Shown: piece by piece, positions 1-10,566 of the stretch
How the letters are laid out: the number at the start of each line of letters is the position of its first letter
Position numbering within the stretch: the stretch's first letter is position 1
NCBI GenBank assembly: GCA_021613375.1
Contig: CM038703.1
Span: forward strand, 16,857,694-16,921,693
Source: Megaleporinus macrocephalus
Taxonomy: Eukaryota > Chordata > Actinopteri > Characiformes > Anostomidae
Reading direction: 5' to 3'
DNA: 64,000 bases
Position numbers and translations under genes: made by a program
Notes under the pieces: model-generated
Databases searched by the model: none
Seen by the model: the letters and a program-made list of their open reading frames with translations, nothing else
Told to the model about the DNA's origin: nothing

Positions 1-68
1 ACCAAACACTAAGCACTTCTGTAAGTCGCTTTGAATAAGAGCGTTTGCTAAATGCTGTAAATGTAAAT
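1..68 (+). repeat. L2-clade LINE 3' tail (window starts inside it)
   Basis: This matches, with about six mismatches, the reverse complement of 32866-32933, which is the 3' end of an L2-type LINE whose ORF2 C-terminus is visible. It carries the teleost tail motif TCGCTTTGAATAAGAGCG and then repeated GTAAAT. The same tail is shared by some fish SINEs, so with only 68 bases a SINE is possible. Confidence 0.75.
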
Positions 69-1105
69 TTATTTCTGAAGGTTATTTCCTACGGTTCATT
101 TGCAGCCCACCAATAAACCACCTGCAACAGCTAGCCTCATGTTTACTGCACACTGATGTAGAAAGACTAATTATATCAGAATTCTGCTATACATGTGATG
201 AATAAGCTGATTACAGAGCTGAAATCCAGATGTCCTTAGCAGATTATTCTATACTGATGTATCATATTATGTTGTTTATGTGAAATCAAAAGAAATAAGG
301 ACCCCATTATTAGTGTGCGTGTAAACAGATTCAGTGACAGTAAAATATTCAAGTAAACAGTGCGTGTTCATATCTCAGTCTCTGGCTGGCTGCTACAGTT
401 CAGGAACAGAAACAGATGCTTGACCTGTCCCTGTTGAATCAGTGGCCCAGCCTAAAACACACACACACACACACACACAAACCCCGGTTGGCTTACTGTT
501 TCGTGTTTGGTGTGACACACTCTGGGTGAGGCTTTCAGGGTGTCGGCTCTGATGTTTAATTCATTCGACGGCGTGTGTATGCATCCTGAGCCCACGCCAT
601 CCACCATCCATCCAGAGACGGGGTTCGGAAAAGAGAGTGAAGAAAAGAGAGAGGGGTTGATGCAAGAGTCAAGAGTGGGTAAAGCGAAAAGGAATATGCT
701 GTATATATAATATATAGAAATAGAGTAAAAGCTCACCTTTGGGACGGTAGAAAATAGTCACAGGAGTGAGGGAACGAGGAAGAGAGAGAGGAAAAGAAGG
801 AAAAAGAGAGCTATGAGGAGATGACAGCGTCTCTGCTGGAGTCGCTGGGGAGTATGGAGGGATTGAGATAGAGTGATGGACTGTCATCTCTTTCAGCCCG
901 TTCATCTCTCACCCTCTTTTTCTCTCGCTCTCTCACTCACTCTCTCTCTCCAGTTTGTTTGAAACCCCTCTGTCAGCATGAAGACACCAAGCTAAGCCTC
1001 ATAAACTGCTGTGTGGCTGTCTGCAAGGGGTCCCGGTCAACTTCTGTTCACCCAAAACTTTTTAGTGAATGTGACCACACAGGAGGGCATGTGTGTTAAT
1101 AGTTT
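69..1105. other. No recognised gene; short simple repeats
   Basis: The stretch holds an (AC)n microsatellite, a purine-rich part around 770-810 and a CT-rich part at 905-952. Reading frames on both strands are short and low in complexity. I see no domain, convincing splice pair or repeat family here. Confidence 0.6.
455..479. repeat. (AC)n microsatellite
   Basis: Uninterrupted AC dinucleotides, about 11 units. Confidence 0.95.
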
Positions 1106-1812
1106 TGCTCTTGACATTGGTGGGGACCTATGGATCTACATTGTCGCACCATGCCCCCCGCCCCTGTTGTCCACAAAGCCAAAGTAACAATCCCAGAAAA
1201 AAATGGATCTTTCTTAATGTCTCTATTGAACTAGAGGCTCATTTCAACCAGTTTAAACCAGTAAACAGTGAGTTTACATCTAAAGACTTATCAACAGTAC
1301 TGCCACAGTGCAGCTGACTTCTCTAATACATTAGCATTAATAAAAGTAGGAACACTGCCTGTTATTCGTAGCTACAGACAAAGTTAGCCTGCTGTGTGCT
1401 GTGCGCCAAAGTCTAGCACTGCCATTAACACCATTATGACGGACTTCATTAGTGAACTAGACTTTAAGTGACTTACATGTTTCTTCAAAAATAGCTTTCT
1501 TTGCTGCCATCCTCACTCGCTTTTAACCCCCACGTGTCCCCACGTTGCACCTAAGTCTTGCACAATGAGTCTCACATATGACTTGAAAGTTTTCTTTTCA
1601 GTTTCACGTGACCACAGGGCACAGCCAACCACATTGACCATATGACTCGAGTGGAGAATTTGATTTAACCCTTTCCTCACCTCTAGGTTAATCAGACCTT
1701 GACATCTGTGCCTTTTTTTGGAGAGGATCAAATTATTGGTGGGGACAATATAAACATTTGCTGGATATTGGTGGGGACACGCCACTTCGGTCCTGGCTAA
1801 TTCTACGCCCTG
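1106..1812. mobile_element. hAT-like element, family C, copy 1 (left end missing)
   Basis: It is colinear with the complete copy at 18400-19525. Shared blocks are CTCTTGACATTGGTGGGGA near the left, a block around 1168-1270 (CACAAAGCCAAAGTAA), the TTTCTT/GCTGCCATCCTCAC block at 1480-1520, and GCTGGATATTGGTGGGGAC near the right. The right end, ATTCTACGCCCTG, is the terminal inverted repeat of the family. The left terminus CAAGGGCGTAGAAT is absent, so the copy is 5' truncated. No transposase domain is visible. A 34-bp minus-strand open stretch next to a GTAAGT donor (1477-1510) is retained in both copies. Confidence 0.75.
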
Positions 1813-2074
1813 TTGAATTAGGTCAAAAATGAATTCACACATATTTATGCTAAGTTAAAGTGAACACTGACTGTTGAGGCCTTAAAATAGTGTACATACA
1901 CATTACTATTAAAATAGAAATGGTGTATAAAACTAAAGAAAAGGCTTTCTTTACTAGTTGGTAACTATTGTCAGAAAATTCTATTCTATAGAAAATGAGG
2001 CAATCAAATTTTTTCTTTTGGGTGACGTAGCTAAAGGCTGAATGATGTGTTTGAATTAGTGAGATATTTACCAG

Positions 2075-2325
2075 GCATGGTGGCACAGTGGGGAATTCAG
2101 AATTAGAATGTAGGACTATATGCCACTCGTGCACACAGAGGAATTCCGCATTGGACCCATCCATGCAGAAAAACATCAACACACACACGTAAACATACAC
2201 ATGTGGGGGCAGTGAGTACAAATGCCCAAAGCAGTGGGCAGCCCCATCCATGGTGCCAGGGAGCATTTGGTGGTTAAATGTCGTTATCGAGGGCACTTCA
2301 CTCTTCTGTCACAAGTATGGACCTT
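2075..2325 (+). repeat. Degenerate teleost dispersed repeat
   Basis: GGCATGGTGGCACAGTGG at about 2077 resembles a tRNA-derived SINE head. The part from 2225 (GCAGTGGGCAGCCCCATCCA, then GAGGGCACTTCACTC) resembles a high-copy fish repeat known to me from many teleost genomes. Boundaries are approximate. Confidence 0.5.
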
Positions 2326-2354
2326 TCAAGGGCTAGTCTCTTAACCTCCAGCTC

Positions 2355-2655
2355 ACAACTGGTGCAGTGTGTAGCGCTAGTGCCTGACAGCAAGAGGTGC
2401 CTGGGTTTGATTTCCTGGTTAGGTGGCCAGTATACTTTCTGTGTGGAGTTTGTATGTCCTCCCTGTGTATTTGTAGGCTTCCTCCCACAGTCCAAAGACA
2501 TGCAGACCGAATTGGAGATACTAAATTGACCCTAAATGTGTATATCCGTGTGTATCTCCCATGTGATGGTCTGGTGGCCTGTTCAGGGTGTTTCTGACTA
2601 ATGAGCACCTGGAATAGGCTCCAGCATCCTGGGACACCCAGGATGAATGCTAGTA
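2355..2655 (+). mobile_element. tRNA-derived SINE
   Basis: It is the same family as the minus-strand copy at 40314-40656. In order it shows a tRNA-like head with a box B-like GGGTTTGATTTCC near 2402, the body motif CTTCCTCCCACAGTCCAAAGAC near 2479-2500, then AAATTGACCCTAAATG, and a 3' part with ATAGGCTCCAGCATCCTGGGA. Retroposed by LINE machinery; it encodes no protein. Several box B bases are changed, so this is an old copy. Confidence 0.75.
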
Positions 2656-3211
2656 TTCCAAGGTCTTGCTGGAAGACCAGCTTAAGCCAGCATGGAACCA
2701 CATGAACCACTTGATGCTTGAAAATGGAACAAATGCTACAGAGGAACTACTATAAATATTTTATGAGTATTATATGATTATTATATGAATATATATCTGT
2801 AGTAATTTAGGTGTTAAACCAGAGGCTCCTACCCCTCACGCTACAGCTCTGGTTTACTGATTGTTACATCAATTAAAAAAACAAGTGAATCCAAATTGGG
2901 GTGAATGTGGTGGATACAACAGACAGTGCTCTACAGAATGTAGTGCTGTTTTGCATTACTGATATAGCCAACGTCATGTGAAGCAGATGTAAAAACTGCA
3001 AAAGGTCTCAGTAGTACAGAACACATGGTTAATTGTATCTGTAGCTAGCCTATTTACTTATCTCAGTGTGTAAAATGAGGATGAAAATGTACCAGATGTG
3101 CATTCTGCATTCTGATCTGATATATTGATATATTGTAATACTGTAAATAAAAAAAATCTAAAAGTAAAATATCATGCTATGTTTAAAATAGCATACAGCA
3201 TACTAAGTAAG

Positions 3212-3216
<5 letters not shown>
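2656..3216. other. No recognised feature
   Basis: AT-rich sequence between the SINE and the (TA)n array. No coding signal or repeat family recognised. Confidence 0.5.

Positions 3217-3293
<77 letters not shown>
3217..3293. repeat. (TA)n microsatellite, left of a Tc1 insertion
   Basis: About 38 TA units end directly at the Tc1 terminus. The array resumes at 4407 on the other side, so the transposon sits inside it. Tc1 elements insert at TA. Confidence 0.97.
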
Positions 3294-3296
<3 letters not shown>

Positions 3297-4406
3297 GGGT
3301 TGAACAATGAAACTGAAACAATTGCACATTGCACCAGTAAGAGCAGAGTGTGAAGTTCAATTAGCAGGTAAAAGCACAGTTTAGCTCAAAATATTGCAAT
3401 AACACAACATTATGGGACATACCAGAGTTCAAAAGGGGACAAATTGTTGGTGCACGTCTTGCTGGCGCATCTGTGACCAAGACAGCAAGTCTTTGTGATA
3501 TATCAAAAGCCACGGTATCCAGGGTAATGTCAGCATACCACCAAGAAGGACGAACCACATCCAACACTGTGGACGCAAGAGGAAGCTGTCTGAATTAAAT
3601 GTGCACCTCAGCTCTCTTGTTTCCACCAGAACTGTCCGTCAGGAGCTCCACAGGGTCAATCGACACGGCCGGGCTGCTATAGCCAAACCTTTGGTCACTC
3701 GTGCCAATGGTTGGTTTCAATGGTGCAAGGAGATCAAATCTTGGGCTGTGGACAATGTGAAACATGTGTTGTTCTCTGATGAGTCCACCTTTACTGTTTT
3801 CCCCACATCCGGGAGAGTTACGGTGTGGAGAAGCCCCAAAGAAGCGTACCGCCCAGACTGTTACATGCCCAGAGTGAAGCATGGAGCTGGATCAGTGATG
3901 GTTTGGGCTGCCATATCATGGCATTCCCTTGGCCCAATACTTGTGCTAGATGGGCGTGTCACTGCCAAGGCCTACGGAACCATTCTGGAGGACCATGTGC
4001 ATCCAATGGTTCAAACATTGTATTCTGAAGTCGGTGCCGTGTATCAGGATGACAATGCACCAATACACACAGCAAGACTGGTGAAGGATTGGTTTGATGA
4101 ACATGAAAGTGAAGTTGAACATCTCCCATGGCCTGCAGTCACCAGATCTAAATATTATTGAGCCAATTTGGGGTGTTTTGGAGGAGCGAGTCAGGAAACG
4201 TTTTCCTCCACCAGCATCACGTAGTGACCTGGACACTATCCTGCAAGAAGAATGGCTTCAAATCCCTCTGACCACTCTGCAGGACTTGTATATGTCATTC
4301 CCAAGACCAATTAATGCGGTATTGGCCGCAAAAGGAGGCCCTACACCATACTAATAAATTATTGTGGTCTAAAACCAGGTATTTCAGTTTCATTGTCCAA
4401 CCCCTG
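3294..4406 (+). mobile_element. Tc1/mariner transposon, both ends present, transposase broken
   Basis: A 1113-bp element flanked by TA on each side (3292-3293 and 4407-4408). The inverted ends are CAGGGGTTGAACAATGAAAC on the left and, read on the minus strand, CAGGGGTTGGACAATGAAAC on the right, so about 28 bp of short TIR with few mismatches. It contains a single transposase frame on the plus strand with the catalytic D, D and E all recognisable. After allowing for a small deletion, the second D and the E are separated by about 36 residues, not the usual 34, which points to the DD36E group. Confidence 0.93.
3412..4354 (+). pseudogene. Tc1-type transposase, frameshifted
   Basis: Transposases of this family cut the element out and paste it at TA, acting in the nucleus. 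The N-terminal helix-turn-helix part is read from 3428 (FKRGQIVGARLAG, then DISKATVSRV) and stops at 3596-3598. The catalytic core is in another frame from about 3571. It contains GRKRKLSELN, the first Asp in LFSDEST (codon 3778-3780) and the second in QDDNAPIHTA (4051-4053). That frame ends at TAA 4159-4161 after HLPWPA. The C-terminal part, with SPDLNIIEPIW and the Glu at 4160-4162, lies in a third frame and ends at 4352-4354. The breaks near 3560-3571 and 4134-4140 are small indels; a further one may lie near 3420, just after the presumed start at 3412. No intact protein can be made. The family call is firm; the DD36E subgroup is likely. Confidence 0.9.
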
Positions 4407-4426
4407 TATATATATATATACACACA
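4407..4426. repeat. (TA)n(CA)n microsatellite, right of the Tc1
   Basis: Short TA run followed by three CA units. It is the other side of the array interrupted by the Tc1 at 3294-4406. Confidence 0.9.
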
Positions 4427-4439
4427 TCTTTCCTACATG

Positions 4440-5890
4440 TAAGTCGGCCAAATGAGGGGATTGTGTTACAAATTATGTGCAACTGACTGTAACCAGTGAA
4501 TACAAATATAACTGATATTCCATGTATGGATTTTTTTCCCTGAATTTATGAGTAAACCTTAAATTTGAGGAGGTGTACTTCTCAAATTGCTTATTTTGGG
4601 AGGTTAGTCCTAAAGCACAGTGTTAAAATGAGCCCATCATGCGGAGGCTGCAGAGCTCACAATAAGCTATTTGCTTCAAAACTGCTGACCAAGATCGAAA
4701 TACAAAACAGGCACGGATTCTGCAGAATCAGAAAATGAAACAGACTTTCTTGGCACAAAGGAGGTCTTCATGGTCAAACTCAAGAAATGTCTGTCCAAAT
4801 GCTGTGAAGATCTGATCCCACGTATCCCTACTTCTCACTGTGGTGTACAAAATGTCAGTTATCATAACTCTAAGAATTCAGGTAGAATAGGAATAAGAAT
4901 ACAGGTAGAACAGGAATAAAGCTGTCACTGGGGTGGTCCCAAACAGTGTGAAATAGGGATTACCTACTTCTGGCTCCTGAATGTCAAAAAATCTGGAAAT
5001 GATACTCATACAGACACTATACTGTCTGTATGAGAAAATAAAAATCAGGGACAGGTTATTGGTCAGCTTTTTTTTTTTCTCTGAAAACATTGAGGTTCTG
5101 TCGTTGATATTGCAAATAGGCTCACGCGGTTGGGTCTTCCCAGCTGAACAACTGTAACTATGCCTGGGATACCTCTGAAAGACTTCAGTGTGCTGTGGCA
5201 TATTTGCAAATTTGAAAACTTGCCCAAACAATTTTTGGTCAAATCAGTGCTGCTGTGGCCAGCGACCTAACAGAAAGCCAGCACTGCAGTAGCCAGCCAG
5301 CACGAGACCCCCAGTGGGCATTTGCACACTGGTGGTACCATCGAGGTTGTGTCTCCAGGACCTTTTATTTAGGAAACTTATTTATTCTTCCAAATTGCAG
5401 TGAATCCACACATCCTGCCTTGACTGTTTTAAAACATTCTAAAAAGGTAAAAAATGAAACACTCTTAAGCCTTTAGATTTTAATGTTATTATAATGTTAT
5501 TATAACATTATTCTTGATATAATACAGCTTTGTCAATCATCTCATGATAATACAATATAATCACTAGAACCCAAAAGATATGAAAACCTAGTAAACAGTC
5601 ATTAACTTACAGAAGCTGCAACTTATTTGACCTACAAACCAAGTTGTTACAGGAGGACTGTGCCAATCAACACTTCCACATATTGAAATGGTTGAGACAT
5701 AAACAAAGTAATTTAATGCAGTTTTTATGTGAAACGCTTCAGTGCCGAGACGGTGGTGGTGACAGGAACAAGACATCACTGAGTTCAATGCCTCTGAAAG
5801 CTCCTTCACAGGAAGTTATTACAGAAAATGATGAGATATGAAGTGATTAGCTGCCTGATGTCTGAATGATAGTTTTGGCCTTAAACGTCT
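4440..5890. other. No recognised gene or repeat
   Basis: Mixed AT-rich sequence. Reading frames of about 120 codons or less show no domain. Around 5486-5512 there is a short tandem duplication based on TGTTATTATAA. No repeat family recognised. Confidence 0.5.
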
Positions 5891-5893
5891 TTC

Positions 5894-6131
5894 ATATCGT
5901 CGCTGTCCAAGGAAAAACATGTATCTCCATTTTTGTCGATTTGATTTCTACATCATTTGAACATGCCAATGGCCGTTTACATAGTACGACAATTTCATGA
6001 TGAATGGGCCAATAGATACGCTTCAAAACAGCTTGGAAAAAATTCTGGTTCCATTGGCTTACATAAAGAAAAGTATGTTTTTGGTCTCTCCTGTAAAGTT
6101 GCAATTTTGGAGATACTTGTTTTTCATTGGA
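5894..6131 (+). mobile_element. TIR element family A, copy 1
   Basis: It aligns along its length with the complete copy at 55246-55477. The left end is ATATCGTCGCTGTCCAAGGA. The interior has TACATCATTTGAACATGCC, TTTCATGATGAATGGGCC and TTGGTCTCTCCTGTAAAGTT. The right part, TTTTGGAGATACTTG, runs into a truncated inverted end (TTTTTCATTGGA) where other repeat debris begins. No coding capacity; probably a non-autonomous DNA transposon of unassigned superfamily. Confidence 0.8.
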
Positions 6132-6445
6132 TTCTTATCCCTTTACGGTGAAGGGGTACAGGCCACCCCGCCAGGTTTCCCAGTGCTTTATCAAACCCTT
6201 CTACAGGGGTTGCCGAAGCGAGTCAACTCGCATGCTAGATTTGGCCAAGTGTTTTACGTTGGATGCCCTACCTGACACAACCCTTACCACGTACCCGGGC
6301 TTGGGACAACACACTCACACTTACGGGCAATTTAGAGTGACCAATCGACCTAACAGGCATGTCTTTGGATTGTGGGATCCAAGAAGACTTCACTAGTGTT
6401 TTGGGAAAAAGAAACCGATGTGTAGACATGGTGACCCCCATTCCA
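6132..6445 (-). repeat. SINE-like dispersed repeat, degenerate
   Basis: The segment has GTTTTACGTTGGATGCCCTA and CCTGACACAACCCTTACC, then CAATTTAGAGTGACCAATCG and GGCATGTCTTTGGATTGTGG. The last two match the minus-strand body of the SINE at 40314-40656. The family call is good; ends are approximate. Confidence 0.65.
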
Positions 6446-7589
6446 TTCACCACCACTGTAAGAATTCAAAGTCTGTGAATGTCTCTACAGTGAACTACTT
6501 CACTTTAAACCACTATGAATGTCTCTGTTTACATATTAAGCACTAAATCATTTCAAAATCTGGAAACAAAAGAAGCTGAAATTCCCTTTTAACTATGTAG
6601 GCTCATACACGCCAGCAACTCAGGCACGTTAAAGCTCAGTGATATTGTCTGAAAACCCTTGTGGCAGACCACTGCAAGCAAAATGTTATATCAGATAAAA
6701 CTAATATATTGCAAATAAAGGTGATAACACTCTATAATAAAGAGCTCTTTGTACACCACACGATATAAAAGTATCATGCGAGTCACTGACGTACATTTAC
6801 GTCCTGGCTCCTCCTCCTCTTTCAGACCCGTCTACTCCCACAGCACCTCCTCTTCCCTTTTCGCTTTATATGAGGAGACGTGCACAGCGCACAATGAAAA
6901 ACTCATCTTATGTAGAGTGGACAAGCACATCAAACATTTATACCTAATTAACATGTGATTAAAGGCAGACAGCAGCTGTGAGACTACTCTCCGCAGTCCA
7001 CCATCCATCCTCAGCATCTGCTCCGCACAACAGAAGCACAAAACAAGACACAGGTAGGCCAAAGCCTCGGATATATTAATATATTTATTATTATTTATTA
7101 GACATTTTTGAAACATTTTAAACCCATATCCATTTTTAGGCACGCTATTTGAGATGGAGCAAAGGTCAGGACTGTGGAGGTTTGGTAGGCATGCCTGTCT
7201 CGTACACAACAGCAGAACAGAACATAACATGCTACCATAGACGTGGAAATCACACAGTTATTTTTTAAACTGTGTCGTGGTAAGTGTGCAGTCATATGCA
7301 TGGATATCGAATTAGAGATAGAAAGATAGAGATATATAGAGAGAGAGAGAGAAAGAGAGAGAGAGTACAAATGTATTAGCACAGCATAAGTACAGTTATG
7401 TAGGAAGTAAGTACAGGATGTTGGTATGTGTGTAAGGATGCGAGCGTGCATGTATGTATGTGTGTATGTTCTAATCCCGCGTGCTCCTGTGTACATCTGT
7501 GCAGCTCTTCTGTGACGACTTCTCTGCCCTGAATCGAGCAGACAGATGAGCTGGCCCTCTCACAGCTTGTGTACTTATGTGCTTGTGTA
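6446..7589. other. No recognised gene; one GA-rich tract
   Basis: A GA-rich microsatellite lies at 7325-7367. The remaining sequence shows no protein domain. A TATA-like string near 7321 is part of the simple repeat and is not taken as a promoter. Confidence 0.5.
7325..7367. repeat. (GA)n microsatellite
   Basis: Interrupted GA units with GATA and TATA steps. Confidence 0.9.
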
Positions 7590-8652
7590 CACTACTGTTC
7601 AAAAGTCGAGAACCACTTGACATATGACTGATTTCTGTTGAGTGTTGGCCATATCATTAGGAGAATACAAATTCGGTCCTCGGTGATTCCCTTGGCAGGA
7701 GTCCAAAGCCCCCTTTACACTTCATTCTATGAAATGTATGGTAATTAAAGGGGAAGATGTTAAAGGAGCAATATGCAACATGCTGTAATCTGTTGAATTC
7801 ATACTTCACACAGCCCCTTCGCCTCCATCTTCGCTCCTCCCCCTGTGGACTTACTAGTACCGTATGAATTTAGCATCAGACTCCACTGCTGCTGCTGTTT
7901 TTGTTACTTGCTTTCTTTGATTTCAAAACTTTTTTTATTTTTTATTTTATTTTTATTTTATTAAAGACACACTCGACACTACAGTGAGTGACTTTTGGGT
8001 GAGGTCCTCTTTTTTTTTAGGTACAAAGTGGTATTTTGTGACAGGAGGGGTCAGAGCTGGTTGGTTAGCATGCTATCTTCAGTCTATATCTATGCAACAC
8101 GACAGAGACCACTTTGATATACCATAAATGGTGTTATTCATTCATATACTGTTGATACTTTAAAACTATAAATCATACGCATTGTTTACGTCATCGGATC
8201 TTAAAAGTTGAGGCGGCAATGAGCTCTAGTTCAGTTAGTTCCTGGGTAATTACTAGGAGAGCTCATGCGTGAACAGGAACATCTACATAACAGCTGCTTG
8301 TGTGATGCTTTTTTTAGTCGAGCCTTCAGTTCAAGGAAGTGTTTTTTTATTAATAAGATTCACAATTTAGAAATGACGCGTCATTGGCTATTCTTGCTGC
8401 GGACGTCATTGTTTATCAAGCATGCTTGCATCTTAGTCATACAGTTTAAGGGCTGTATTAACTTTCTCAGTCATTTCAGAACCATGTGTTCTCTGTTCAC
8501 CATTCTAACAACATCTATACATTATGGTATTACTTGACAGCTGCACAGCACTGGCATTATATTAGAATCATTTTATACATGAATTAGCTATAAAAAAAGG
8601 ATTCTGTTATTTACAAAACTCTTAAAAACTTCCAGATTTTTGAACAGTAGTG
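7590..8652. mobile_element. Tc1-type element without transposase
   Basis: The ends are inverted and flanked by TA: TA then CACTACTGTTCAAAA at 7590, and TTTTGAACAGTAGTG then TA ending at 8652. This terminus is typical of a common fish Tc1 group. The 1063-bp interior has no transposase helix-turn-helix or DDE motif on either strand. It contains T- and A-rich runs at 7928-7963 and a short inverted repeat (GAGCTCTAG with CTAGGAGAGCTC) at 8220-8264. It is a non-autonomous derivative, or two half-copies flanking foreign DNA. Confidence 0.7.
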
Positions 8653-8654
8653 TA

Positions 8655-9600
8655 CTGCTGCAGGACTTGCAGATGCAGCCATCGATAGTTCATCTATATC
8701 AAGAGAGCTTTGGGCTTGCATTCGAGAGGAGAGTTGTTTCTGAGTCTAGTATATCATTAAATGAACAGGATGTACCTGATCCTAGATCAGCTCTCTTCCT
8801 CTGTGATAACTGTGGCCTGGAGCCCATACATCATTCGAATGAATTCACTTTTGGCCCGAGGCAGAAGAACATCAAGGTATATTCAGAGGTATATATCGCT
8901 TGTTAATTCAGCTCGTATCATTTGCTCTCGGGCTCTGACTCTTAATATTAAAACCCAAGGTAAATGTCCATCATTCCCAGTGATCAACAATGCTATTCTA
9001 AGCGACGTCTCTACGCTATCGTGAGACGCTCAACTGAAGGCAAAAGTGTTCCAAGTCGTGTTTTGTGTTGCATCTTTTCCTTCGACGTGGGCCCTTTCAA
9101 AAGCTCAACACTGGAGAACGTCCTGACTGCCATCTTTTCCATTTTTAACTTTTTTTTTTGCAATATCACGGAACATTAAGCGTCAAATTTCCCAGCGGTC
9201 ATCAAAATACCTTTCCTCAAACGGTTCCTCTTCCAGAAGCATACAACAGTTTAAAAAAAGCCCTATCATTTTAAGCAACATGGAAGAATAGCAATTTATC
9301 ACTGTAAAATTGCTGGAAAAAAGGCCCAAGGACACTAAAACTCTGAACAAACAACGTTTGGTGTGAGTGATTCTGTAAATAGGAACAGCCTGTGAAGACT
9401 TGGACTATATGCTTAATGTACCAGCTAGTTTAATCAACTTCAGATCAAATGTTACTCTATAAGGAACCTGTCCTTGGTGCAGCCAGACTGTATTACTCTC
9501 AATATTCCAAAGTCACAGTTCATGTGTGGTTCATTCTACATTAGAGGCCACCTTAAATAATTAGTCATAGCTAAATGAATATCTCTAAACAATGCCCTTC
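8655..9600. other. No recognised feature
   Basis: No domain, splice pair or known repeat was found. Frames here are under 90 codons. Confidence 0.5.
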
Positions 9601-9604
9601 AATG

Positions 9605-9608
<4 letters not shown>

Positions 9609-9675
<67 letters not shown>
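9609..9675. repeat. (TA)n microsatellite
   Basis: About 33 uninterrupted TA units. Confidence 0.97.
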
Positions 9676-9677
<2 letters not shown>

Positions 9678-9679
9678 CT

Positions 9680-10560
9680 CCCATGTAACAGGTCCTGAAA
9701 GAAGAAAGTCACTCTACAGTCAGAGGAGCAATTATATGCTTCTCTTGCCACTATATCTCTACACAGCACATCAATAAGCACAAAGCTATTGGCACCAAGT
9801 CCTCCAGTGTAGCAGTGACACCGAGGCTTCATCCAGCCATGAAATGGTAGCTCTTGTTTTAATTGGAGCATGCCTCCCCCATGTGCATCTCAGTTGCAGC
9901 ACTTTTCTTGTAAACCGTAGGTTAGCTAACACGAGAGACAGCCTGATCGATAACATTCAATCCGCTACAGATTGCCATCTTGCAACATGAATCGACCTCA
10001 TGCACCCTTTAATTTCACATGCCACTATCACCCTCAACACAAACGGGAACTGTTCTTTTAGATCAATTCCTAATTTCCTTCGTCTGCTTCCCTGGAAGGC
10101 TAGTGATACATGTTATGCTACAGTTGTGAGAGTGTGGTTATCATTATTCTTTTTTTTTTACTTTTAGCTACTGGACGACTCGGGGTTTAAGACAAAGGTG
10201 ACAATGAACAAGAAACTCCAAGATTAGTCCACTCCGTCCAGCAGTTCCATGTGCTTCATAGTAATAAAGGTAACAGTGTATGGCCATAATCACACGACAG
10301 TGACACTTCAGGAAAATAGACAGACGGCGAAGGAGAAATACTTCCTTTTCTACATTTTTTAGAATCATACCACGTTATGTCATATCTAGTTCCCTTCTTT
10401 CTCATGACAGCACAAAGAGTTAGGCCTGATCTTCAGACGAGCACATCCATCATTTTCTAATGTTCCAGTTTCCTTCACGAGAGGGATTTCTGGCCATTTT
10501 CCACTGCTTAACAGTGGACACAGTTCCAATGGACGTTTCCGCTTCAGATCAGCTCCTTGC
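9680..10560. other. Unique-looking sequence, nothing identified
   Basis: Balanced composition and no recognised repeat. No open frame longer than 70 codons and no domain. Confidence 0.45.
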
Positions 10561-10566
10561 TCCTCG

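Noticed and set aside
3172..3360. Tyr-Ile repeat peptides at (TA)n arrays
   Set aside because: Same artefact at 3.2, 9.6, 26.5 and 40.8 kb: TA dinucleotides translated.
3601..4161. 186-codon frame taken as an intact transposase gene
   Set aside because: The DNA-binding part lies upstream in another frame, the catalytic Glu lies downstream in a third, and the frame start is not an ATG.
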